Source of the DNA: Adiantum capillus-veneris
Taxonomy: Eukaryota > Streptophyta > Polypodiopsida > Polypodiales > Pteridaceae
NCBI GenBank assembly: GCA_014529385.2
Contig: CM043962.1
Coordinates: forward strand, 37,351,098 to 37,415,097
DNA: 64,000 bases
Direction of reading: 5' to 3'
Both the position numbers and the translations under genes were made by a program. Position 1 is the first letter of the stretch. The number at the start of each line of letters is the position of its first letter. The notes under the pieces are model-generated. The model had not been told where the DNA came from and ran no database searches. It was given only the letters and a program-made list of their open reading frames with translations. This document shows, in pieces, positions 9,742 through 20,625 of the stretch.

Positions 9742-10616
9742 ATAATGCCTTGCAAAAATCAGCCCCCTCTCTCTCTTGGGCGAGCCCCCTTGCTATTTGC
9801 TCTTGCTGTCCTCCCATTGGACCTTTCTAGAGCTAGCCAATGACAATAAAGCAGCATAAGTGATAGACTTTTGAAATGTGTCCCCCTTTCCCCTTTTGTG
9901 AGAGCTTAAGGTAATTTAATAATTCAACTAAACTCTCATTGGACCCCTTTGCCTCCTGGCCAATAGGAATCAGGCAAGCCATTGGGCTGCTGAATGCTCA
10001 TTAGACCACTTGGGAGACTATCCAATAGTCTTCTAGAGGACTTAATTCTCATTGGTTCTTTTATTAAGTGTTTTTAAATTAATTAAACTAGATTTACTCT
10101 AGCCTAATTCTCATTGGTCCACCTCCAAGGCCATCCAATAGGAATTGGGTACACCTTGTGGGCATCTGGGCTAGGAAGCTAACATGTGTCCCTCATTCCC
10201 TTTGTGTAAAGGGCGCTTGTGTGTGTGTGTGTGTGTGACTTTATCTCTCATCCCCTACTCCCAAGGCTCGCCCCCTCCTATGTACGGATTTGCAAAGACT
10301 TTTTTGGACACACACAAAGCATCCAATTCCCCTATGGTTGACCTTTGGACACAACCTTTGAATTTTGGAACCTTAGCATTTTGGAAGTCTTAATGGGCTG
10401 AACCTTAGGGTCTTTTTAGCCCATTGTTGCACATCGCTCTTTTGCAGATGGCCCCCCTTTTGGATCTCTATTTTCCCTCCTTTGGATCCCTACAATGGCC
10501 GGTCTGCTAGCTTAACCAATATTCTAGCTTTTTCTCCCCTGGCACTACCCCATATTAAATGATCAGTTTAATATGAGAAAATCATTTAGGAGAATTAGAT
10601 ATTGATTATTATGACA
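9011..10616 (-). repeat. Gypsy-2-family LTR (3' LTR by orientation)
   Basis: About 1.6 kb with TG...CA ends (TGTAACATTT ... TTATGACA). It is homologous along its whole length to 28512-30105, with substantial divergence in places. A GT microsatellite (about 9715-9742) and CAAT-rich segments (repeated CCAATAGG / CATTGG) are present. Confidence 0.9.
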
Positions 10617-10630
10617 TTACCTCTCTCTTG
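10617..10630 (-). other. Polypurine tract of the Gypsy-2-family fragment
   Basis: On the minus strand CAAGAGAGAGGTAA directly precedes the LTR start TGTCATAATA. This is the expected plus-strand primer and fixes the minus-strand orientation. Confidence 0.7.
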
Positions 10631-10882
10631 AAATCATAGTCGTCCTCGACTATGGTGTAGAGAAGATAAATCATATTCATGAGTCCTTTTCTTAGCGGGT
10701 AGAGGATCCCTATGTTACCCTACGACATCATTCCACAATGGATGACTAGTCCATTTGGCGCTTGAGAGCCTGAGGCTGCCTCAAGCATGTCTGCACATTA
10801 GTCCTATCAGTCTTCCATAGTAGAGTGACAAGCTCTACTTGGTGTTTGGGAGACGTCGTTTTCGCAAACTTGATCTAAGCTG

Positions 10883-11185
10883 CTAATATCCACAATGGCC
10901 CATAAATGCCTGTACCTCCTTTACCTTTACTGGTCGTGGTAGATCAACAATGACGCTCATCTTATCCATGTCTGTCGAAATATCATTTTTGGACACTATA
11001 TGTCCCAATATTTTGCCCTGTCTTACCATGAAGACACATTTCTTTGGATTCAGGCAAATCCGATACAATCTGCATTTTTCGAACACCTTGGTCAAGTGCT
11101 CTATGTGCTCCAATCTTACGAGAGAGTGAACGCACAAGTCATCCATGTAAATTTCCAGGAACTGTCTTAGATGTGGCTGGTGCAT
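10883..11185 (-). pseudogene. Gypsy-1 RT, palm end and thumb
   Basis: 100 codons with FLEIYMDDLCVHS (catalytic YMDD), KCRLYRICLNPKKCVFM, GKILGHIVSKNDI and VQAFMGHCGY. The following RRFI block is missing because the element breaks off here. It overlaps the upstream RT frame at 11139-11185, marking a frameshift just before the YMDD box. Confidence 0.92.
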
Positions 11186-12047
11186 TTGTTAAGTCAAAAG
11201 CCATCACCCTGAATGCAAAAATGTCCCATTCAGTTGAAAAAGCCGTCTTGTGCTGATCCTTTGGCTTTATTGCGAGTTGGTTGTAGCCCAAAAAGCCATC
11301 TAAGAAACTACAATCTTCTTTACCTGCCACTGTTTCTATTACATGATCAGTAATGGGTAGGGGATAGTTGTCCCGAATTGTAGCAGCGTTTACTTTCTTG
11401 AGATTGACGCACACTCTTAACTTTCCATTTTTCGTCGGGACCACCACAATCGGTGAAACCCAATCGGTGTGCTCAATTTCGTAAATAAACTCTGCCTCTT
11501 TAAGCTTATCTATCTCCTCCTTGATCTTTTTTGCAAACGTCTCATTGTAAGTATAGGGACGTTGTCTGCTGGGTTTGGCATCATTCTTAAGGGGTATTGT
11601 GTGTTGAAAGATACTTGGATCCACCCCCTTAAGATCTTTGTATGACCATGCAAACACATCTCTATACTGTTTAAGAGTAGCTACCAAAAGCTTTTCCTCG
11701 TCTTTAGTAAGATCCGTGGCAATATATGCAGGTTTTGGATCTTCTCCCGGCTCCGCTAGATCTATTCGTTTGGCTTTTTCAAGACCGTCGTACGATGTAC
11801 CAGGATCCTTCAGTTCCCTCATCGGTTGTTGCACTATGATTTTCCTATCTTGTATGATATACTTCTTATAATGGGACGGTGCATCCATCTTGTCAGAATT
11901 CGTTTCCTCATTTGTTTCCAATTCAGCCGTCCATATGTCTCTGAGGGTTCGCTTGAGCTTATTGTACTCCGTTTTTCTCTCTATTTTGGTCATTCCAGAC
12001 CTTGTTTTTTCCCCTTTAGGTGTCTTAGTCGTTCGCTTTTTGCGCAT
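11139..12047 (-). pseudogene. Gypsy-1 RT, N-terminal part, with preceding spacer
   Basis: 302 codons. The first 110 are a charged spacer; then comes KNDAKPSRQRPYTYNETF, typical of the RT entry, the fingers FIYEIEHTDWVSPIVVVP, NGKLRVCVNLKKVNAAT, the palm SFLDGFLGYNQLAI, then TAFSTEWDIFAFRVMAFDL and LTNAPAT. The frame is lost at the end; the YMDD box follows in the next frame. Confidence 0.92.
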
Positions 12048-12292
12048 GTTCTTCTTGTTGTTTTTCCATGGTTAGTTTTGATAAACCGGCCAGTGACCTC
12101 GTCTTTGACACAATCGTCAGCTTTGACAAGCTTTAGATATCCCGTTCTGTCATTGACAAGAGGCATCAGATTATGCTTATTCGCTCTTGATTTCCTTGTT
12201 CTCTTGGATTTATACCGCTCTTGTCGACTAGGTTTTTGGTTAGCAAACTCGTAAAACCTGTCCTGTCTCGACCTGTATTTCCTATTCGTCTC

Positions 12293-12838
12293 TCAGCCAC
12301 TTGATCTTTCATCATCAACATCTATCATTTGAATTTCATCACCCAGTGATGGAAGGTCACCGCTTAGTGAATCTGTGAATTCCTCCTCTGTTAGATTCCT
12401 ATCGTTCACTACAGATATCTCATCAATTATTCTTTTACACTCAGTCTCATGTGGTGGTTCTTCTTGTTCCTCTCTCTCTGATCCTGACTCAAGGATGACG
12501 CTAGCCATTTGCAACGTTACTAGGTCGTATCCTTCATCGTCACAAAATTTTGTAGGCGTGCATTCGTTAACACATACGTCCAAGGTTGACAATATTTGAG
12601 TCCACCCAAATGGCTCAAATAAATGTGTAGGGAAAGGTCCTAGGAGATAAGCCTCGTCTTCTACGGATCTTTCCAATACGCATTCCTCTTTGATTATGTC
12701 TCCACAATCAGATGGTCCACACATCCAGACATGTGCTTTCGTTTGTATCCATGCAGGTATTTCTTTTTCATTTACTGTGGTTGAATTAAATTCTTGCACT
12801 GGTGTTTTTGCAACGTCTCTATAGTTGTGATCCTTCAT
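12293..12838 (-). pseudogene. Gypsy-1 spacer between protease and RT
   Basis: 181 codons, acidic and without recognised enzyme motifs (CGPSDCGDIIKEEC, SGSEREEQEEPPHETECKR). A Cys-containing, Asp/Glu-rich linker at this place fits the long protease-RT spacers of such elements. It is separated from the protease by stops at about 12840-12925. Confidence 0.6.
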
Positions 12839-12925
12839 GTTGATTTTAGTTATTAGCTCTTCGTGCCTTATGTAAATTTAGCCGTACCCCCGATCTTGTA
12901 TCATTTTGAGTTGACGCGTAAAAGG

Positions 12926-13249
12926 TCACCCCAAAATAATGTCGAAGTTGTTCGTTTTCCCGAAATCCACCACAGCAAAGGTGTGCTCATAGTTAATTCC
13001 ACACGAAGTTACAACTATTTGGTCCAGGATTCCCAATGGTCTCTCTACATACCCATCTGCTATTTGCAGTTTCATTCTCGTCTTTCTAAGAGCTGGACGG
13101 CCCCATTTCTCCCAGATTTGCTTTGTAGCAATCGCAACTCCCACTCCACTGTCTAGGATAGCTATCGTCTTTATATCCCGATACTCGACAAGTAAGGTTG
13201 TATTACCTTCCTCACCTTCACAGTAATCTCCGACCTTGTTTATGGGCAC
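12926..13249 (-). pseudogene. Gypsy-1 aspartic protease
   Basis: 107 codons. TIAILDSGVGVAIATKQIW contains the D-S-G catalytic motif; RMKLQIADGYVERPLG and the closing NNFDIILG strand are the other retropepsin hallmarks. The closing GxxW block has been lost to a stop just after ILG. Confidence 0.88.
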
Positions 13250-13374
13250 TGGTTGGGCTTTGGATTGACCTTCCCGTTCGTTTTCTTCTCACGTAGGGTT
13301 TTTCTGAAGAGGAATCTTTACTCCTTTGTTCTCTAAATGTTTCCCCATGTCTTCCCATAAGTGTGGTCTGACTC

Positions 13375-13986
13375 TCAAAGTTCTGATAGTGTGATTGTGC
13401 ATGTTATAGGTGTCAACAACATCTCTTGAAGACTTTTTGAGTCAACCATTTGTGGAATAGTTCTCATCTGGGATGGAACTAACCTTATCTCCGATTGTGC
13501 CTCGTGTTCACCTATAAATGAAGGTAGGGTTTTCAAGGATTGAGGTTTTCTTTCCATCGAAGCCTCCGTTCCCGCATCCCCATACAACAATTCTATATCT
13601 CCTGGATAAAATCCATTGTCTAAGTTAATCTCAAGAATTGGAGAAGACTGTAACGTTGCACTTCCGTTCTTTCTATTTCTAATGGTTTTCCATAAGTGTT
13701 GTGGCCATGGTTCTTCAACTTCTGGAATTGGCATTATAGTCATTGACTTAGCGTCATCAGTGGTGTTCGGCACCACTCGGTGATCCAATGACAATGTTGT
13801 TTCAGGCCTGGGTCCGTTTACTTGTTTTGGTTCATCAATTTTTAGTTTTTCTTGCTCTTTGTGAATCAACACTTCTTGTTCTGGGGTTCTAACCGCCTTA
13901 GGTTCCATCAATGCCTGGGCTGTTTCAATGAGGTGTTTACACATTTCCAAACGATTCGTTTCCACTTCTGGTTGAGGATAAGTCAA
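13375..13986 (-). pseudogene. Gypsy-1 gag-protease spacer
   Basis: 203 codons with no enzyme motif; rich in Pro, Glu and Thr (EVEEPWPQHLWKTIRNRK, NNGFYPGDIELLYG-like segment). It lies between the zinc-finger part of gag and the protease, so it is probably part of the gag-pol polyprotein. A short coiled-coil piece lies just upstream at 14016-14216 (LHEMKEQLKQERDSK). Confidence 0.55.
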
Positions 13987-14254
13987 CCATCTCTGTTGTA
14001 AGGTTTGGTTTGTTTTTAGCCTTGCTTCGTACGCTTGTATAGAGCATCTAAAGGCTCTAGCACTTTCTCAACCAAGACTGATTCTCCTGAGAACGCTTTC
14101 CTCGGCTTGTTGTTATCCTCAGCAGTTTTACTATCTCTCTCTTGTTTCAGTTGCTCTTTCATTTCATGTAATTCATTTTGCATGGCAATTTGGGTTTTCA
14201 GCCTTCTTGTTTTCATTCTATCTCATTTCGCCTTCCAGGATTTTCGATGGGTTC

Positions 14255-15046
14255 TCACATATAAACTCTCATTTTCTGTGGGTATTGGCAACTCGACCTT
14301 CTCTTCCAATGGATTTTTTTCTCTAAGTCCTTGGCTTGGGCTCTGGTTATCGCATTGATTTGGATCATGGGATCGGTTTCGAATCCACTACTTTCACTTG
14401 GTAACACCCCCACAATATTTATAGTTGCTTTTCCCTTGTTGTCCGGATTCCTTGGGCAATCTGGCAATATGTGATTCACACCACATCCGTCACAAAACCC
14501 AAAAATTTTCACTCTTTCACCTTTGAAAGGGCAGCTACGCTCCCAATGATCCGTACTTCCACAGTTATAGCACTGTCCAATTGGTGGTTGATTTTGAGGA
14601 GATGGTCCCATAGGTTGTCCTGCCCTATTAGGATATCCTCTTAGTTTGTAGTTCTGGTTCGCAATGAATATTAGCGTTCTTTTGTCCACCAAATATTGAT
14701 CTCTTGAAGGTTGTGCTACATATGTTGGTGGTGCCATACCCTCGCTATTTCCCCACGGTTGATAGGCTTCGTCTGCGTACATTTGTGTATCAGGTTCTGT
14801 TACGTAAGGCTCATTCGGTTCCTCATAATAAGAAACTTGAAGTGCACTATTTGTTCCTGGTGATGCTTCACAAGGTTGAGCATACCTAATCATGGCTCTA
14901 TTTTCCTGGGGTAATGGAGGTTGTTGTCCCAACACAGGTTGAGGTCTGTCTGCTCTTGCTACCATATTCATATTTGGTCCAACTTGATATCTTGGAGGAG
15001 GTGGCTGGGGTGGTCCTGCTGGAGGCCCATACGGCCTTTCCCTCAC
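14255..15046 (-). pseudogene. Gypsy-1 gag, C-terminal part with zinc knuckle
   Basis: 263 codons. A Pro/Gln-rich first part is followed by a CCHC knuckle CYNCGSTDHWERSC and a second Cys cluster CDGCGVNHILPDC spaced like another knuckle. It is in the same frame as the upstream gag; only a stop at about 15110 separates them. Role: nucleic-acid binding in the particle. Confidence 0.88.
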
Positions 15047-15109
15047 ATAGTTTTTGTTGTAAAAACACTCTTCCGTGCCATGATTTGTCCATTTTTGCTC
15101 TATGGCGTA

Positions 15110-15514
15110 TCATTTCAGTATTCGACCATTCGCAACTGGTGCTTTCGGCTGTTGTGTGCACCACGGCGTGGGGTGATCTCCCCCACATATGTCACATTTC
15201 CTTGTCTGAGACTGTCTCATCACCGGATTTGATCTCATATGTTGCTGCGTTCTCTTCGTTACCTCCTCTATCATTTGGTCAGTTGTCGGCATCAAGGAAG
15301 CCTGAGCATCTTTCTTGGTAGAGGGTTCGCTCTTAATAGATAAAGAGCCACTGGTTACTGAATCAGTATCCTCTGACACTTCCCCATATGCCTTGCAGTT
15401 ATCAACAAAATATAACGCTTCCCTCGTAACCTGTTGAAATGTGCTACAGGCCTTCAAGTGAAGGTCCTTTTTCAAGGTTTCTTTCCTAAGTCCTTCAATG
15501 AAGAGCACAGACAA
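15110..15514 (-). pseudogene. Gypsy-1 gag, middle part
   Basis: 134 codons continuing the capsid domain (LFIEGLRKETLKKDLHLK, TREALYFVDNC) and ending in a CCHC-like finger CDICGGDHPTPWC. Same frame as the previous gag segment; a TAA near 15533 is the break. Confidence 0.85.
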
Positions 15515-15532
15515 TCTCTCGTCCTGCGGTAA

Positions 15533-15925
15533 TTATCTCCTTGGGCACCTCTCAATGTATTGCTTGAATCTCAAGGATGCTTCCTTCACTTTTTCGTTCT
15601 CCCTTTGTTTAAAAGCATATATATGTGATACAGTATTATGCTTTATACCCCGTTTTGAGAATTCTTTCACGAACTCTCGCAGTACATGTTCAATATTCAG
15701 ACAAGTTTCAGGGTTCAAAGGTTGAAACCATGTTAAGGCCGTCCCTTCCAAGGTCAGCCCGAATCCCTCGTATTGAGTATGGAAATAAGTGATATGCTCT
15801 GCTATTAAGACTTGCTTGAAGAGCGATACATGGGCATATGGATCCCCTGATCCGCTATACTTCTTCGGCATGCACTTTGCTACTTGGGATGGCCTTATCC
15901 GTCTATGGTCTTCGACCAGTCTCAT
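15533..15925 (-). pseudogene. Gypsy-1 gag capsid domain
   Basis: Classical retrotransposon gag: KYSGSGDPYAHVSLFKQVL, GLTLEGTALTWFQPL, LREFVKEFSKRG and FKQRENEKVKEASLRF. The real start is the ATG at 16324; the ATG at 15925 is internal, because the same frame is open upstream apart from one TGA near 15947. Confidence 0.92.
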
Positions 15926-15946
15926 TGCTCCCGTGTCTCGACTTAA

Positions 15947-16324
15947 TCATTCTCGTGCATCATGGATGTCGTGGGTTGCTCTCGTTGGCTCCCCTGCCCC
16001 GAATCTACTGCTAGGAGGTAAATATGATGGTGTGGCTACAAATGTCGGACCTACTGTAGTATGTGTAGAGATAGGAACCGCACTACCTCGATTCGTAGCC
16101 ATTGATTCTCTGGAATGTAACGTTCCCATGGGGCTTAGCATAGAATACTGAGGTCGACTGAAAGAATCAGCTACATGAGTCCTCTCTCCACCTATTGCCA
16201 TCGGGTCTGGAACGACAGTTGTAGGTGTTGATCTTAGTGGGCTTGGAGCGACATAATACTGGTGGAGTGGTCCCCCAAAGCACGTATACCCTTCCAACTC
16301 CTTTTTATCGATTGGTGCTATCAT
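15947..16324 (-). pseudogene. Gypsy-1 gag N-terminal region
   Basis: 125 codons, low in motifs, Ser/Thr/Pro-rich. Its ATG at 16322-16324 overlaps the TGA of ORF0 at 16321-16323 (ATGA), an arrangement suited to reinitiation or coupled expression. It ends at an in-frame TGA and continues in the same frame into the capsid domain. Confidence 0.75.
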
Positions 16325-17175
16325 CTTCCATACTTGTCGTATGCGGCGATTTTCGTTTCTGCTCCCTCTGTGTAGGTGAAGACATAAAGTCTTTTCCGCT
16401 CAGTCATCTCTCCGACGTAGGGTTCCTCGCATCTATAATAGAGATCTTGCTCTCCATTATTATACTTGTATAACCCCAAGTAGACATTATCTGTATTGAC
16501 TCTCAAAGTTTCGTTTTCTCGCCTTAACCTCGCATTAGGGAAGCTCATTGTTGGTACCTTATCCTCATGTTCCTCATCTATTTTGGCTTTCGTGTCCATC
16601 AATCCCCACTTGTCTACAACGTTAGGATTCAGGAATACCAAGTACATGATACCCTTGTCATCTAGGTACCTATCTCCGCTATAGCTCACAGGCACTAAGT
16701 CCCTGAACTCACTTGGTCTATCTTCTATTTTCACACAGTAGCGGTCCATACCATCTTTGTATATCTTGGCACCTTGCTTGTTGTCATATTGATACTTGAT
16801 GAACAATAGCTTCATTGTGGCCAAAGGGTCTGATGGTCATGCTACCATGTTTTCTCTTCCGTTTAGTTTTAAATGTCCCAGGTGTTCCGTGAAATACTCG
16901 TAAGATCTCTCTGAAGAAGTATCGGAGATGCCTTCTTCAAGGATCGGCTCTAACGATCGTACTACACCTTGGTTTACACTCTCCTCCGTTGATAAAACAC
17001 TTGCTTGATCCGCTAATTGTGGTGTTGGATGTTGAGTTGTTTTCCCGATCTCAAAAACATGAAGAAAGTGGGATTTACTGACTAAATCCAAACCTCTTAC
17101 CTGGAGATGGAGTGACCTTCCAACTCCCGCGACTGCATGGATTGTTACTTGATCGGTCTCTGCAAATGAATACAC
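16321..17175 (-). pseudogene. Gypsy-1 ORF0 upstream of gag
   Basis: A single frame of about 285 codons with one in-frame TGA near 16837. The N-terminal half (MYSFAETDQVTIHAV ... STEESVNQG) is conserved in the plus-strand relative at 31327-31524. The second half is rich in Tyr, Asp and Lys (FIKYQYDNKQGAKIYKDG, VYLGLYKYNNGEQDLYYRC). No known domain is recognised. Its position between primer site and gag recalls the extra 5' ORF of Ogre-type elements. Confidence 0.65.
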
Positions 17176-17372
17176 TTGATGGCTATGAGATCACTGTATC
17201 ATTCCAACTGTCAGCAGATTCAACACTTTCACAATGACTTCAACACAATTTTGCTTGCAGATTGTTGGCAGTATGTCCAACTTGGGTTTTGACAACTCCT
17301 GGTATGTTAAATAGTCCAGGTCTATGAACAGGTCAAAAATGAGTCAGATCCGGGCCAGAGGTACGGGCCAGA

Positions 17373-17397
17373 GGTACACCGATCGCGATCGTACTTC
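17373..17397. repeat. Leader palindrome, copy B1
   Basis: GGTACAC then the intact core CGATCGCGATCG, then a shortened right arm (TACTTC). A local duplication of GGGCCAGAGGTAC lies just before it. Confidence 0.75.
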
Positions 17398-17815
17398 TAA
17401 GCCCAAATTTGACCAAACTTCACCAGCTTGTTCACTAGGCTATTTTAAGGCTACCTCTCTGATACTTTTGTATTCAGACTCTAAAAAGTCAAGCTTTTAC
17501 CAGTTCTTGGTTGGAAGTATCTGTTTTCCAGAATCTGTCAGTTTGATCTGATTTTGGTGCTTGATTAGGGATTTGGAAGCTATCTGGGGTTGTCCTGTGT
17601 ACATGCTATCCCTTTGTATGGTTTCTTCCCAGTTTTGATGTGTTTTGGTCTACTGAAAGTCAATTTCTATGCTAGTTTAGCAGTTTTTGACTTGGATCTG
17701 TATTCAAATGGTTTGACAGGTATTTTGAGGTTTCTGGCTCTAGGTCCTTTAGACTTTTATGTTTGTATACACCTGAGGATCCCACAGATGAAATCTGGTC
17801 AAAATCTGGCACTTA

Positions 17816-17840
17816 GGTACACCAATCGCGATCGTAGTTC
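17816..17840. repeat. Leader palindrome, copy B2
   Basis: GGTAC-AC-CAATCGCGATCG-TA-GTTC: one core base changed on the left, right arm partly decayed. Confidence 0.75.
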
Positions 17841-18088
17841 TGAGCCCAAATTAGACCAAATTTGGCATGCTTGTAGACAATGATGTTTTAGAGCTATCTC
17901 CCAAGTCTTTTTGCATTTGGATCATCAAAAGCCAAGATTTGGAACTTTTTGGGTCTGTCAGGATAGTTTTACCCAAGTGGCATGATTTCCTTGATTTTTG
18001 ATGTTTTTGGGTGTTGTTGCTTTGAACAAACTTGTTTGGAATCTTATCAGGAAATCACACAACAAATCTGGTCAAAATCTGGCACATA

Positions 18089-18114
18089 GGTACACCAATC
18101 ACGATCGTAGTACC
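18089..18114. repeat. Leader palindrome, copy B3
   Basis: GGTAC-AC-CAATCACGATCG-TA-GTACC. It begins 273 bp after copy B2, the same spacing as the pair at 8675 and 8948. Confidence 0.78.
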
Positions 18115-18632
18115 TGGGCCAAATTTGATGAAATTTGGTCTGCTCCCTCTGACAAGTATTTCCCAGTGTTTGGTGCTACCACGTGATTTGAATCAATTTC
18201 AGCTCTGTTTGGTCAGATTTTCAAAATTTCAGAGTCTTATGGCCTTTTTGCCAAAGTTATGGTTTTCTGGTTTCTCGACTCTAACTTTTGCCCCAAATCT
18301 GATTGGAATGTGATTTCCTTATCCTACTCCTAAGTACAGAAATGAAAGAACATAAGGAAATGAATCAAACAAAACAAACACGACGGATTTCGGGTGAGAT
18401 TTCAGTACTCAATCAAATTAGAGAAATTGAAGAGCCAAAATGCTTTGAACACTCTTACTCATAGATCCCTAAATCTCCTAAGAGAGGATCTAGCCGGTCC
18501 ACTGACTCTAAACTCCACTAAGCTCTAAACCCTTGTCTAGCAGCCTAACTGAGGTGTAAAATGGATTTGTGGATTGATGTTCTTTTTAAAGAATCTAACT
18601 GTGCACTCGGTCACTCATCACCTAAGGTGCAT

Positions 18633-18650
18633 TCCTCGGCAACGTCGCCA
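18633..18650 (-). other. Gypsy-1 primer binding site, aspartate tRNA
   Basis: On the minus strand TGGCGACGTTGCCGAGGA, two changes from the Asp-tRNA complement TGGCGCCGTTGCCGGGGA used by Athila-like elements. It lies one base inside the LTR end at 18652. Confidence 0.8.
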
Positions 18651-18651
18651 A

Positions 18652-19556
18652 TGTTTGCGGGTCATCGCGACAGACGTCCATAGCACAGCTCTCAAACATC
18701 AACATATTTATCAATACAAGGGAAGCGACCAAGATGAGGCATGGAAACTCACTAGGGTGTCAATCCTAATGAAGTGAACTCGATGAGATGCATCTACTAA
18801 CTCTACAAGAAAATCAAGTGCACTATCACCAAGTAATCTGACTATGTGCTTCTACACAGCGCTACAGTCGTCACGCCCGTTTACCATGCAAATCTATTTG
18901 GAATCGCACAAAACTTGAAGGGAAGCTACAAGGGACTATCAGGATCATATCCTATCACTGACATAGCATTCTGAAGAGGTACAAAGATCGCAATAGTTCG
19001 TCCCAACGTCAGCAAAAACCGCAAACAGGTGATCCTAATGGGTCGTTTTAGGGTCCCTAAAGCCTCTCCTAGGGTCAAAACAATATAAAATATGTATATA
19101 GACACTCAAAACAACGATTTAAGGTCTCAAACTCGTAGTTAAAAACCTACACCGAATCTTGAATGAATACACTTGAATGGAAGAGCAAAGTAAGAGGAAC
19201 ACAATGCAATAAACGAATCTGAATTTGGATTACCGTAGCCATAGTGGTGAATATTACAAGTTGGAGCAAGAAGGAGCTCTCAAACGTACACTGTCTTCTC
19301 AGTTTTCCCATCAAAAAGATAATGTTCAAACTTACAAAAAAATGACCTTTATAGTTTGGGTCTTTACAAATGTCTTGTCCGGCCAAAAGCTCCTAAACTT
19401 CTAACTGGCTCTCTAATATACAATTTCTCCCAGAAGAATAATCATAAATCCTTTGACAAGATCTCGGCTTAGAGATGCTCTCTTACAACAGAATTTTACA
19501 AAGGTTTCTTATAAAATATGACCCTTCCCTGGAAACGGCCGCTTGTCGCTTCATCC
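18652..19556 (-). repeat. Gypsy-1 5' LTR (partial, outer end uncertain)
   Basis: Starts (as the LTR end on the minus strand) with TG at 18652 directly next to the primer site. No second copy lies in the window, so the far boundary is unknown; it must end at or before the start of CACTA homology near 19557. The stretch has no ORF of note. Confidence 0.55.
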
Positions 19557-19779
19557 GCCAAACATGACCTTAAGATGGTTGCACAACCAATTGAAAAGTA
19601 CACAACAATGCGGTGAAGAAGTGACTGAGGAGGAGCGGGAGTACTCTCGGGGTTGTGTGACCAAGGTAAGTTTGCAATGTACGACTAGTGACTTTTTAGA
19701 TGTTTGAACGGCCACTCATAATCTTTGTTGGTTGTAGTATAGCGTTTTACTCAAGATTGTGGAATCATGAAAAAATTTG

Positions 19780-20425
19780 AACAATCTAGTTGATGAAGGT
19801 CCTCTGATGTAGATCCTATGGTGATGGAAGTCCCTTACTTTGGCACGCTTCAAGAGATTTTGAAAATTGATTATAGAGAAATCTTTGTCGGCTTACTCGA
19901 CGTGTAATGGTTCAAGATAAACATGGAGGGTCGCAACGCTACTGTGCGTAGAGGAGATTCTGGTTTCCTTGACGTGGATTCAACTAAAAAATGGACCGAC
20001 CTAAGAGACACTTTCGTACTACCGGAGCATGTGAACAAGTAAGCATGTAAATAGTTAACATCCAATTTTATAAGTTATGTGCTTGGAAGCTCTCATGTAA
20101 GTTATGTGGCTCTGGCAGGTAATATCTCATCCAACAAAGTCTGCATCAAACTGGTGGTACGTCATAGAGGTAGCCCCTCGTAGTGCATGAACGTATGAGG
20201 GCTACCATGTGCCAATCACAGTGGCATCAATGGAGGAGATTGGAGAAGATGCCCAGTCATAAGCCGCTGAGGTGGTGCCAGACGAGCATCAAGATGCTAC
20301 TCTCTATGGGGTGCATGCACAGGATCTACAAAATGAAATGGAGGACATCTGCCTAAATGGAAAGCCCTATATAGATGTAGGGAGTTATGATGTGCTATGC
20401 GAGGATGAGAGAGAGACCTCTTAAA
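19780..20425 (+). pseudogene. CACTA-1 TNP2 transposase remnant (DUF4216 region)
   Basis: Coding-like fragments in the plus frames. DSGFLDVDSTKKWTDLRDTF followed by VLPEH matches the conserved core of DUF4216, and WWYVIEVAPR after an intron-like stretch matches its closing strand. The continuation TYEGYHVPITVA is shared with CACTA-2 on the other strand (37137-37370). Stops are frequent. This is the C-terminal part of the DDE-type CACTA transposase that binds and cuts the terminal repeats. Confidence 0.65.
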
Positions 20426-20625
20426 GCCATAAACATTGTATTTGAAAAATTTGCTCCGTTTTATAACATATATTGTATTCACATGGCTATACTTGAGAAA
20501 TTTAAATTGTGTTTAATCGTCATTGCGTCCACTCCAGGTACGTATTCTCTAGGTATGTTCTCACAAGCAGGGACACTCCTTGGTGTGTCGTGAAAGTCTG
20601 ATATGCCGACGAGCACTGCACTCCA

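Larger units (their letters stand above)
9011..10878 (-). mobile_element. Gypsy-2-family fragment: 3' LTR plus adjacent interior
   Basis: Contains a complete LTR (9011-10616), the polypurine tract and about 260 bp of the region between pol and 3' LTR. It then stops at about 10878, where the Gypsy-1 RT sequence begins. The last 130-150 bp (about 10732-10876) is homologous to 23020-23152, the 3' end of the main Gypsy-2 copy. It therefore overlaps that copy instead of completing it, which suggests a separate copy or a rearranged one. Confidence 0.8.
17176..18632 (-). other. Gypsy-1 leader with palindrome array
   Basis: About 1.45 kb without a convincing ORF. Degenerate repeat units built around the near-palindrome occur; two neighbouring copies are 273 bp apart and a third is 443 bp away. 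Its right part (about 18200-18420) is homologous to 30150-30330 in inverted orientation. It is long for a leader and may hold regulatory or packaging structures. Confidence 0.7.
10879..19556 (-). mobile_element. Gypsy-1: Gypsy element truncated within reverse transcriptase
   Basis: Minus-strand order from right to left: partial LTR (18652 to about 19556), Asp-tRNA primer site, palindrome-bearing leader, ORF0, gag with two zinc fingers, protease, and RT ending at the YYRRF position at 10880. RNase H, integrase and the 3' LTR are missing. The Asp-tRNA primer and large gag place it with the Athila/Tat type of non-chromovirus Gypsy elements. Its left boundary is a junction with a Gypsy-2-family fragment and its right boundary a junction with CACTA-1. 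All ORFs are interrupted, several only by stops without frame change. Confidence 0.85.

Noticed and set aside
8675-18114. Direct repeats as a CRISPR array
   Set aside because: Copies are few, 273-443 bp apart and in plant retroelement leaders; nothing resembles cas genes or short spacers.
17324-18313. Plus-strand ORFs in the Gypsy-1 leader containing RYTNRDRS-like repeats
   Set aside because: These are translations of the palindromic motif on the strand opposite to the element; no coding evidence.
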